This document shows positions 8,499-15,338 of a DNA stretch of 64,000 bases, one piece after another. The position numbers were made by a program, and so were the translations under genes. The notes beneath the pieces are model-generated. The model searched no databases and was not told where the DNA came from. It was given only the letters and a program-made list of their open reading frames with translations. Origin of the DNA: an uncultured Oscillospiraceae bacterium (GTDB lineage Bacteria > Bacillota > Clostridia > Oscillospirales > Acutalibacteraceae); assembly GCA_910589395.1 (NCBI GenBank), contig CAJUTL010000004.1, positions 1 to 64,000 of the forward strand, given 5' to 3'. Numbering within the stretch: the first letter of the stretch is position 1; every line of letters starts with the position of its first letter.

Positions 8499-8849
8499 CT
8501 AAATGAGTAAAAACATCAGGGCGAACATGAGCTCGTGGTTGCTTTCTTCTCCGCTGAGCAGGATCAGGAGGGCTAAAATGATGGTGCGCTCCTTGTCCTG
8601 AAACAGATTTTCCAGCAGGCCTGCGGAGGAAGGGGATAACTCCTCCGCAGGGGAGGATAGAAGAGGCTCCTGTACAGGCTCCGGCTGGGGGGCCTTCTCC
8701 GGCTCCGGCGCGGGAGGCTGCTCCCGGTGCTGGGGCGTGTTTCTTCCCTGCCGGGTCTGGCGGGGCGGAAGATGGGCGCGGGCTTGCATTTCCCTGGCCC
8801 TGCGCACGGCTTCCTCCCGCATTTGATCCATATCGTATTCGCCCGGCAT
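8499..8849 (-). CDS. Small unknown protein with hydrophobic C-terminus
   Basis: The 116-residue protein has three regions: an N-terminal charged helix (MPGEYDMDQMREEAVRRARE), a proline- and glutamate-rich middle, and a hydrophobic C-terminal third (TIILALLILLSGEESNHELM and on to the end) that may sit in or on the membrane. I recall similar short hypothetical proteins in Clostridia but know no function. AAGGAGGG is ideally spaced before the ATG. It is the last gene of a three-gene - strand cluster (9656 to 8499). Its stop lies inside or next to the TAGTTGTTAG repeat tract, so the last codons may be repeat-derived. Confidence 0.7.
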   Translation of the reverse strand: MPGEYDMDQMREEAVRRAREMQARAHLPPRQTRQGRNTPQHREQPPAPEPEKAPQPEPVQEPLLSSPAEELSPSSAGLLENLFQDKERTIILALLILLSGEESNHELMFALMFLLI

Positions 8850-8897
8850 GAAGATCCCTCCTTATTCCACAGGAATTTTCCAAACCTCCGGCAGGTC

Positions 8898-9371
8898 TTA
8901 CAGCAGCCCCGACAGCAGCCCGGAAAACAGGCCGCTGTCTTTTAAGAGGGGCAAAAGCCGCATCATCTGCAAAATTTTGATGGCCTCGTCCAGCTTTTTC
9001 TGCCGCTGGGCGCTGAGCAAAGGGCGCAGGGCCCGAAGCAGCCGGGTGGAATCGTCCTCCCGGTTGACCTGGCTCAAAAGCGGGGCCAGGCGGGTCACAG
9101 TTTGCAGCAGCTCTGGGGTGGCTCCGCCCGCCGGCTCCGGCGGGGGAGAAGCCTTCCCCAAAGAACCCAGCATACCGGCCAGCATAGAAGGATCAAAGCC
9201 CCCGGATTGCGGGGCGGCGGGCTGTACTTCCGCCGGAGCTGGCTGCGGCGCAGGAGCTGTTTGGTTGCCGGAATTGCCGCCCAGGCCCAGGGCGCTCATC
9301 ATTCCCTGGATCTGCTGCATGCTTTGAGGGTCTGATAAAATTTGATTCAGCTGCTGGCTCAGGTCGTCCAT
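8898..9371 (-). CDS. Unknown protein of the clostridial DLSQQLNQILSDP type
   Basis: The 157-residue protein starts with MDDLSQQLNQILSDPQSMQQ, continues through a glycine-, proline- and alanine-rich linker, and ends with an amphipathic helical region (LRALRPLLSAQRQKKLDEAI, then LLPLLKDSGLF). The layout matches a widespread family of hypothetical proteins in Clostridia, but no activity is known to me. A strong GGAGGGA ribosome binding site precedes the ATG at 9371. It lies 33 bases after its upstream neighbour and 48 bases before the next gene, so the three genes are likely one operon. Confidence 0.75.
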   Translation of the reverse strand: MDDLSQQLNQILSDPQSMQQIQGMMSALGLGGNSGNQTAPAPQPAPAEVQPAAPQSGGFDPSMLAGMLGSLGKASPPPEPAGGATPELLQTVTRLAPLLSQVNREDDSTRLLRALRPLLSAQRQKKLDEAIKILQMMRLLPLLKDSGLFSGLLSGLL

Positions 9372-9404
9372 ACCGTCCCTCCTTTCCGAAGGCCTGTTTT
9401 ACCG

Positions 9405-9656
9405 CTACTTGTTTCCCTTTTGGAACATTTGAAGCAATTTTTGAGCCTGAGGAGAGGAAAGCAGCTTTTTCGCCGCCTCCGGGTCGTTCAACACCTTTTG
9501 CATGGCGGCGGACTCATTCTGCCCCAGCATGTTGGAAAGCGTGCCGTTCTGCGCCGCCTGCTTCAGTGCCTCCGGGGTGGTGCCCAGGCGCTGGGAGGTC
9601 AGCTTCAAAAGAGCTTCCAGTTGATTTTCGTTCAAATTTGGCTGTTTTTGATCCAT
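9405..9656 (-). CDS. Small helical protein of unknown function
   Basis: This 83-residue soluble helical protein has a LNENQLEALLKLTSQRLGTT segment and a C-terminal SSPQAQKLLQMFQKG helix. Short proteins with this LG-T-PE-LK pattern are common in Clostridia and uncharacterised. It begins the - strand three-gene cluster and is divergent from the phosphodiesterase gene at 9743, so both could be controlled from the 86-base gap. GGGATGGG lies just before the ATG. Confidence 0.75.
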   Translation of the reverse strand: MDQKQPNLNENQLEALLKLTSQRLGTTPEALKQAAQNGTLSNMLGQNESAAMQKVLNDPEAAKKLLSSPQAQKLLQMFQKGNK

Positions 9657-9742
9657 AAGATCCCATCCCTTCTATGGCGTATTCCATACTATGCGAAAAG
9701 GGCGGGAAAGATGAAAAGATCCTCGGAAGGGAGAATTGTTCG

Positions 9743-10219
9743 ATGCGTATTCTGGTCGTTTCCGACACTCACCGGAATGTACGAAATCTGCGGGAGGCCT
9801 TGCTTCAGCAGCCCACGGCGGAAATTGTGATCCACCTGGGAGATGTGGAGGAGGACGTGCAGCTGCTGCGGCACAGCTTTCCGGAAAAAATGTTTTTGCA
9901 GGTGCGGGGAAACTGTGACTGGGGCTCCACTTTGCCGGACCGGGGCGTTTATGAAGCGGAGGGCGTAAAGATCTTCTACACCCACGGGCACCTGTACAGT
10001 GTGAAAAGCGGGCTGTACCAGGCGGTGTGCGCCGCCAGGGAGCAGAAGGCCCGGGTGCTGCTGTTCGGCCATACGCATAAGGCCCTTACCGATTATGAGG
10101 ACGGCCTGTATTTGATGAACCCCGGATCCGCCAACTGCGGCTCTCTGGGAGAACCCGCAACCTACGGAACGCTGGATATCACCCCCCAGGGGATCGTGAC
10201 GAATATCATCAAGCTTTGA
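9743..10219 (+). CDS. YfcE/MJ0936-type metallophosphoesterase
   Basis: The 158-residue protein is a calcineurin-like phosphodiesterase of the YfcE family. All metal-binding motifs are visible: SDTH (Asp8, His10), HLGDVEED (Asp34), GNCD (Asn57), THGH (His81) and FGHTHK (His110 and His112). Members hydrolyse phosphodiesters with manganese; the natural substrate is unclear. The ATG at 9743 has GGAAGGGA before it and starts directly at the conserved MRILVVSDTH. The gene stands alone on the + strand between the divergent unknown cluster and the phosphoglucomutase promoter. Confidence 0.9.
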   Translation: MRILVVSDTHRNVRNLREALLQQPTAEIVIHLGDVEEDVQLLRHSFPEKMFLQVRGNCDWGSTLPDRGVYEAEGVKIFYTHGHLYSVKSGLYQAVCAAREQKARVLLFGHTHKALTDYEDGLYLMNPGSANCGSLGEPATYGTLDITPQGIVTNIIKL

Positions 10220-10254
10220 GAAGTTTTTCTATTGTCCTTTCGCCCTGTTTCGAG

Positions 10255-10283
10255 TTGACAGTACCGCCAAAAAATGGTAATCT
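10255..10283 (+). promoter_or_regulatory. SigA-type promoter of the phosphoglucomutase gene
   Basis: A consensus TTGACA (10255-10260) and TAATCT (10278-10283) are 17 bases apart. The leader then carries a 6-bp hairpin (TGCCTG at 10298-10303 with CAGGCA at 10308-10313) before the start at 10340. Confidence 0.75.
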
Positions 10284-10339
10284 TAGACTAATATAACTGC
10301 CTGGCGGCAGGCAAGTAAACAGGAAAGGGATGCATCCAC

Positions 10340-12034
10340 ATGACCGAGTATGAAAGATGGCTGCAGCAGGATCTGGACGATAAGGATCTAAAGGAGGAAC
10401 TTCTGGCGGTAAAGGATCAGCCGGAGGAAATCAACGACCGGTTTTACCGGGATCTGGAGTTCGGCACCGGCGGCCTGCGGGGTGTGATCGGCGCGGGCAC
10501 CAACCGCATGAATGTGTATACCGTGCGGAAGGCCACCCAGGGCCTTGCCAATTATTTATTGAAGCACGCGGACGGAAAGCCCCAGTCGGTTGCCATTGCC
10601 CACGACAGCCGGAATAAGGGCGTGCTGTTTTCTCAGCAGTCCGCGGCGGTGCTGGCCGCCAACGGCATTAAGGCCTATCTCTATCCGCAGCTGATGCCCA
10701 CGCCGTCTCTTTCCTACGCGGTGCGGCATTTGCGGTGCGATGCGGGGATCTGTGTGACCGCCAGCCATAACCCTGCCAAGTACAACGGCTATAAGGCTTA
10801 TGGCAGCGATGGCTGCCAGGTAACGGCGGATATGGCGGACGGCATTATGCGGGAAATCAATTCCCTGGATATTTTCTCCGGCGTGAAAAAGATGGAGTTT
10901 GAAGAGGGCATAAAGCAGGGGCTGATTGAATATATCGGCGAAGAGACCGTCAGCGCCTTTTTGGACGATGTGTACAGGGAGAGCCTCATCGGCGATGCCG
11001 GCAACCTGAAGCTGGTGTACACGCCCCTAAACGGCAGCGGAAAAATGTGCGTTACCCGAATTTTGGACCGTATCGGCGTAAAGGATATCACCGTGGTGCC
11101 GGAGCAGAGCGAGCCGGACGGAAATTTCCCCACCTGCCCCTATCCGAACCCGGAGATCCGGGAGGCCCTGCAGAAGGGTCTGGAGCTTTGTGAAAAGGTA
11201 AAGCCCGATCTGCTGCTGGCCACCGACCCGGACTGTGACCGGGTGGGTATCGCCGTGAACCAAAACGGCGAGTATGTGCTGATGAGCGGCAACGAGGTAG
11301 GCATTCTGCTGCTGGATTTCATCGCCAGGGTGAAGAAGGAGCAGGGAAAGCTCCCCGCCCGTCCTGTGGCGGTCACCACCATTGTGAGCACCGATATGGT
11401 GGATCCCATTGCCAAAGAGTACGGTGTGGAGCTGCGCCGCTGCCTGACCGGCTTTAAGTATATCGGCGATATCATTGCCGAACTGGAAGCGGCGGGAGAA
11501 GCGGACCGTTATCTTCTGGGCTTTGAGGAAAGCTACGGGTACCTTTCCGGCGGCTATGTCCGGGATAAGGACGCCGTGGACGGCAGTATGCTCATCTGTG
11601 AAATGGCCTCCTATTATAAGCGCAAGGGAAAGACCCTGGTAGACGTAATGAACGAGCTGTATGAGAAATACGGCTATTATAAAAACGACCTGTGCAATTT
11701 CGCCTTTGAGGGCGAGGACGGCATGAAGACCATGAACGGCATCATGGACACCCTGCGGAAGAATCCCCCCGCCGAGATCGCCGGGGCAAAGGTCATAGGC
11801 CGCAGCGATTATCAGGAATCCGTATCCTTCGGCGACAGGGAGGGAAAGATCGACCTGCCCAAGTCCAATGTGCTGGAGTACAGGCTGGAAACAGGCTGCA
11901 AGCTGATCGTGCGCCCCTCCGGCACCGAGCCCAAGATCAAGATCTACCTTTCCGGCAAGGGAAAGACCCGGCAGGAAAGCGAAGCGGTCATTGCCAAAAT
12001 GAGGGACGCTGTTCCCGGTTTGCTGGGAATTTAG
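10340..12034 (+). CDS. pgcA: Alpha-phosphoglucomutase / phosphomannomutase
   Basis: The 564-residue enzyme interconverts glucose 1-phosphate and glucose 6-phosphate in the cytoplasm, linking glycolysis to glycogen and cell-envelope sugar synthesis. The active-site serine is Ser142 in CVTASHNPAKYNG. The magnesium loop is ATDPDCDRVG (Asp296, 298 and 300). The sugar-binding loop is GFEESYGY, and the C-terminal phosphate loop is RPSGTEPKIKIY. The length and motif order fit the long PgcA/PGM2-like branch. It has its own strong promoter and a strong terminator, so it appears monocistronic. Mannose versus glucose specificity is not settled by sequence, and the gene name is by similarity. Confidence 0.92.
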   Translation: MTEYERWLQQDLDDKDLKEELLAVKDQPEEINDRFYRDLEFGTGGLRGVIGAGTNRMNVYTVRKATQGLANYLLKHADGKPQSVAIAHDSRNKGVLFSQQSAAVLAANGIKAYLYPQLMPTPSLSYAVRHLRCDAGICVTASHNPAKYNGYKAYGSDGCQVTADMADGIMREINSLDIFSGVKKMEFEEGIKQGLIEYIGEETVSAFLDDVYRESLIGDAGNLKLVYTPLNGSGKMCVTRILDRIGVKDITVVPEQSEPDGNFPTCPYPNPEIREALQKGLELCEKVKPDLLLATDPDCDRVGIAVNQNGEYVLMSGNEVGILLLDFIARVKKEQGKLPARPVAVTTIVSTDMVDPIAKEYGVELRRCLTGFKYIGDIIAELEAAGEADRYLLGFEESYGYLSGGYVRDKDAVDGSMLICEMASYYKRKGKTLVDVMNELYEKYGYYKNDLCNFAFEGEDGMKTMNGIMDTLRKNPPAEIAGAKVIGRSDYQESVSFGDREGKIDLPKSNVLEYRLETGCKLIVRPSGTEPKIKIYLSGKGKTRQESEAVIAKMRDAVPGLLGI

Positions 12035-12078
12035 TTGTTAATAGTTAGTTGTTAGCAAGGGCGTTTTTAGTTTTTAGA

Positions 12079-12126
12079 AAAAAGGCGGCTGCTGCAAAAC
12101 ATCAAGTTTGCAGCAGCCGCCTTTTT
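12079..12126 (+). terminator. Strong hairpin terminator (GCTGCTGCAAA family)
   Basis: A 20-bp perfect inverted repeat (12079-12098 and 12107-12126) ends in five T. The arms begin with A5 and end with T5, so it could work in both directions. It ends the phosphoglucomutase transcript. Near-identical cores occur at 20055-20095 and 31247-31285. Confidence 0.9.
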
Positions 12127-12652
12127 GGGTACTGGACGATGGCGTGGAGATAATGAGCAATTATTGAGGACAAGGACAGAGTTTGCCAAATTGGAAATTA
12201 TCACACACCCTTGGCTTTCTCGCCTGTCGGCTCGGTTGCTGTGTGCCGGTGGCACACGTCCAGCAACGACCAAGTTGACAAACGAGAAAGGGTCAGAACG
12301 GTTGCTGTGCCCCAGTGGGGCACAGCAACCGGAGCGAAGCGGAGAAAGCTGTCAGCCGAAGGCTGACTGAGGGGTTCCGTGGTGGTGAGGTAGAAAATAT
12401 AGGTTTCATGCGGTCCATCAGTGCCCTATAACCCCTCCGTCACGGCTTCGCCGCGCCACCTCCCCTTTCAGGGGTGAGCGCGTCCCGGTGGGACGCTGGT
12501 GCGAACCGACCGAGCCGATAGGCGAGAAAGGCAAGAAGTTTCTGCTGTTCGTTAGCCCTGCAAATTCTAATTTATCTCCCTGGCTGTGGTTGGCTCAGAA
12601 ACCGGTTTCCCGTACCAAGCCGCTTCACGAGTGCCTGCGGCGGCTCGCCGCT
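12127..12652. repeat. Intergenic repeat island before the acetyltransferase
   Basis: No gene is seen. It contains an inverted copy of the 8296-8396 module (about 12208-12380, with GTTGCTGTGCCCC arms and a CAGCCGAAGGCTGACTGAGG end), a further CCCCTCCGTCACGG module (about 12430-12520), and a GC-rich CGGGTCGG-type copy (12586-12652) that ends exactly at the acetyltransferase stop codon. Confidence 0.75.
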
Positions 12653-13165
12653 TTATTTCGTGCCCGGGTAACGAAGAAAATAAAAATCGTTTCCCTCCAT
12701 GGCGTCTGTTCTATGAAAGCCGTGCTTTTCATAGAAGCGGGCGGCCCGGTGGTTTTCCCGGTGGACGCCGCAGGCGATGGGGCGCACGCCGAATTCCCGG
12801 TAAATGAGGGAGATGGCTTCCTCCAACACCGCGCCGCCGATGCCCTGGCCGCGGAAAGACCGGTCCAGGACAAAGCCCATCAGGCGGTAAAAGGGAGTTT
12901 CCCGCATTTCCGCCGGATCTGTTTCCCAGGGCAGGGCTTCGCCCAGCAGGATCAGACCGATACAGCGGCCCTCATAGTTTACGGCATAGGTATGTCCGAT
13001 ACAGTGATGGGAAAGCCCGTATTGGGTCAGCTCCCAGATGGTATCGACGGTGTCTACAAAATCCTCGCTGATATCCTCCCGCTGAAGCTTTCGCGCGGCG
13101 GCCAGGTTCTTTTCGCTCAAAAGCTCCAGGGAAAGCTTGGAAGGCTTTCCCTTTTTTTGTTCCAT
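12653..13165 (-). CDS. GNAT-family N-acetyltransferase
   Basis: The 170-residue protein has the GNAT fold. The acetyl-CoA pyrophosphate loop is RGQGIGG, within VLDRSFRGQGIGGAVLEEAI, and a later ENHRAARFYEKHGFHRTD motif is the usual motif B region. The acceptor molecule is unknown. Its start ATG overlaps the stop of the preceding membrane-protein gene (TGATG at 13163-13167), so it is translationally coupled and is the last gene of the - operon. Its stop lies at the edge of a GC-rich intergenic repeat. Confidence 0.88.
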   Translation of the reverse strand: MEQKKGKPSKLSLELLSEKNLAAARKLQREDISEDFVDTVDTIWELTQYGLSHHCIGHTYAVNYEGRCIGLILLGEALPWETDPAEMRETPFYRLMGFVLDRSFRGQGIGGAVLEEAISLIYREFGVRPIACGVHRENHRAARFYEKHGFHRTDAMEGNDFYFLRYPGTK

Positions 13166-13842
13166 CAGGATCCCTCCTTCGGAATCTCCGTGATCTTCAG
13201 CGCCGGGGCGGCAAGGTATTTATTGCAAAGGGGCAGCAGCGGGCCGGTGCCGAAGGCCATGATCAGGGTGCCAAGCCCGACCTTCGCGCCGCACAAAAAT
13301 CCCACCGCCACGCAGAATACATCGCTGAGAATGCGCCACCAGCGGAAGGAGAGCTTCGTTTTATTGGGTACAAGAAAGGAAATACAGTCATAGGGCGCCA
13401 TGCCCAGGTTGGAGGTAACGTAAAAGGAGCAGCCGATGATCTGCAGCGCCACGCCGCCTAAGGTAAACAGCAGCCGTGCCCACAGGGAAAGCTCACCGGC
13501 AGTGAAAAGCTTCTCCAGGATCGGGGTAAAAAAGTCGGCGGAGAAGCCTACGAGAAACATATTTCCCAGGGTGCCGAGCCCCAGCATGGAGCGGTCAAAA
13601 AACAGCACCAGTACCAGCAAAATTCCGTTGAATATCGCTTGCCACAGACCAAAGGAAAGGCCAAGCCGGGAAGAAATCCCCAGGTTGATGGTGGAAAAGG
13701 GGTCCGCGCCCATAGAGCCAATAAGAAACAGGCTGACCCCCAAGCCCATAACGATAACAGCCAGCAGCATGGCGATGATCCGCCTGGGCAGCCGCTGGCC
13801 GGCATACTTTCCCGTATATTTTCCAAAACGAAGCAAGCTCAT
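13165..13842 (-). CDS. YczE/YitT-like integral membrane protein
   Basis: The 225-residue protein has several membrane spans and resembles the YczE/YyaS group: an RRIIAMLLAVIVMGLGVSLF first helix, SMGADPFSTINLGIS, a second similar half with TSNLGMAPYDCISFLVP, and GLGTLIMAFGTGPLL at the end. The two DP-F/AP-D halves suggest an internal repeat. No transported substrate is known. It lies between the dehydratase-like subunit gene and the acetyltransferase in one - strand operon. No strong ribosome binding site precedes the ATG. Confidence 0.8.
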   Translation of the reverse strand: MSLLRFGKYTGKYAGQRLPRRIIAMLLAVIVMGLGVSLFLIGSMGADPFSTINLGISSRLGLSFGLWQAIFNGILLVLVLFFDRSMLGLGTLGNMFLVGFSADFFTPILEKLFTAGELSLWARLLFTLGGVALQIIGCSFYVTSNLGMAPYDCISFLVPNKTKLSFRWWRILSDVFCVAVGFLCGAKVGLGTLIMAFGTGPLLPLCNKYLAAPALKITEIPKEGS

Positions 13843-13887
13843 AAAGGGGAGTTCCTTTCCCGGCGGATTACGCCGCGCAGAAAGCGC

Positions 13888-15186
13888 TCAGGCTTCAGAA
13901 GCGGCGGGAGAAAGGGGCGCTTTTGGAGAGGCCTCCTCCTCCTGCTCTCTTGCCACAGCCAGCATCAGCTTGATGCGGTTTTCCTGGTTGACTCTGGTAG
14001 CGCTGGGGTCGTAATCGATGGGAACGATATTGGCTTTGGGGTAAATGCCCTTTACCTTGCGGATCATGCCCTTGCCTACAATGTGGTTGGGCAGGCAGCC
14101 GAAGGGCTGGGTGCACACCACGTTGCCGTAGCCGCTTTCAATAAGCTCCATCACCTCCGCCGTAAGAAGCCAGCCCTCGCCCATTTTGCAGCCATAGCCG
14201 ATGACATTTCCGGCAAGCTCCTTCAAATGGCGGTAAGGGGCGGGAGGCGTGAATTGGGGGAACTTCTTCACCGCGGCGATCAGGTCTGTTTCAAATTTTG
14301 TGAAATACCATTTCAGCATGGTGCAAAGCTGCTTTTTCGCAGGGTTTCCGCCGTAAAGGGCAATGTCCTCCAGGCGGTTATCCACCTTGAAGATCATAAA
14401 GGACAAAATGCCCGGCACCATGGTTTCACAGCCCTGCTCAAACAGGAATTCCTCCAGGCTGTTATTGGCTAAGGGGGAATATTTTACATAGATCTCGCCC
14501 ACCACGCCGACTTTCGTCTTCTTTACGTCCCGCAAAGGAAGATCCGCAAAGGACTGGGCGATGGTATCGAAATACTGGCGCACCTCCCGCTGGGTAAAGG
14601 CCTTTCCCTGCTCAAAGAGGCTGGTCAGGGTGGAGATCCAGTGCTCCACCAGGGCATCGCTTGCGCCTTCCGTCACCTCATAGGGCTTGGTCTGGTTTTT
14701 TAAGAGCATCAGCAGGTCGCCGTAGGTCAGGGCGGCAATGGCCCTGCGCAGCAGGGGAAGGGTGATCTGGAACCCGGAATTGCTTTCCAGCCCGGAAAGG
14801 TTCAGGGAGATCACAGGAATGTAGTCCAGCCCGTCCTTCTTCAGCGCCTTGCGAAGAAGATGAATGTAGTTGGAGGCCCGGCAGCCGCCGCCTGTTTGGG
14901 TCATGATCAGGGCCACCTTGTGCAGGTCGTATTTCCCGCTGTGCAGGGCGTGCATCATCTGTCCAATAGAGAGCAGGGCGGGGTAGCAGGTATCGTTGTG
15001 CACGTATTTTAAGCCCTCGTCCACGATCTCCCGGCCTGTGGTGCGCAGCAGATCCACGTGGTAGCCAAAACTTTGCAGCACGTTTTTTATGAGCTCAAAA
15101 TGAAGCGGAGCCATGTTGGGAGTGATGATGGTGTAATCCTTCTTCATCTCCTTCGTAAACTCCACTCTGTTCTTTTCATCGGCCAT
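13888..15186 (-). CDS. Acyl-CoA dehydratase activase-related protein (HgdB-like C-terminal portion)
   Basis: The 432-residue protein matches the C-terminal part of the large clostridial activase/dehydratase-like proteins, starting at FTKEMKKDYTIITPNMAPLH. Conserved cysteines that could bind an iron-sulfur cluster appear in HNDTCYPALLSIGQM, TGGGCRASNY, FEQGCETM, IGYGCKMGEGW and VVCTQPFGCLPNHI. I chose ATG 15186 because AGGTGA sits just before it; the GTG at 15195 lies within that site. In many relatives this part is fused behind the activase encoded upstream (18257-15339), whereas here a repeat-filled gap separates them. It is likely a radical/redox enzyme subunit of unknown substrate; related proteins carry double-cubane clusters. 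Confidence 0.8.
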   Translation of the reverse strand: MADEKNRVEFTKEMKKDYTIITPNMAPLHFELIKNVLQSFGYHVDLLRTTGREIVDEGLKYVHNDTCYPALLSIGQMMHALHSGKYDLHKVALIMTQTGGGCRASNYIHLLRKALKKDGLDYIPVISLNLSGLESNSGFQITLPLLRRAIAALTYGDLLMLLKNQTKPYEVTEGASDALVEHWISTLTSLFEQGKAFTQREVRQYFDTIAQSFADLPLRDVKKTKVGVVGEIYVKYSPLANNSLEEFLFEQGCETMVPGILSFMIFKVDNRLEDIALYGGNPAKKQLCTMLKWYFTKFETDLIAAVKKFPQFTPPAPYRHLKELAGNVIGYGCKMGEGWLLTAEVMELIESGYGNVVCTQPFGCLPNHIVGKGMIRKVKGIYPKANIVPIDYDPSATRVNQENRIKLMLAVAREQEEEASPKAPLSPAASEA

Positions 15187-15338
15187 GGGTATCACCTACT
15201 TAGTTTAGTTGTTAGCTGTAAGTTGTTAGTTGTTAGAAAAAGGGCTTTGCTCTGTCTGGAAGCTAATCTCGAATTGAGTTATTAGTTGTAGAGAAAAGGC
15301 CCTGCCCTGTCTAACAACTAACGACTAATCTCTAACAA
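15187..15338. repeat. TTAGTTGTTAG repeat spacer splitting the activase system
   Basis: The 152-base gap is made largely of TTAGTTGTTAG/CTAACAACTAACG tracts (15202-15240 and 15308-15340) around a CTTTGCTCTGTCT/CCTGCCCTGTCT pair, a composition like the other intergenic islands. I see no promoter in it. Confidence 0.7.

Noticed and set aside
12488-13393. 301-codon + frame over the acetyltransferase and membrane gene
   Set aside because: It spans an intergenic repeat and runs antisense to two supported genes.
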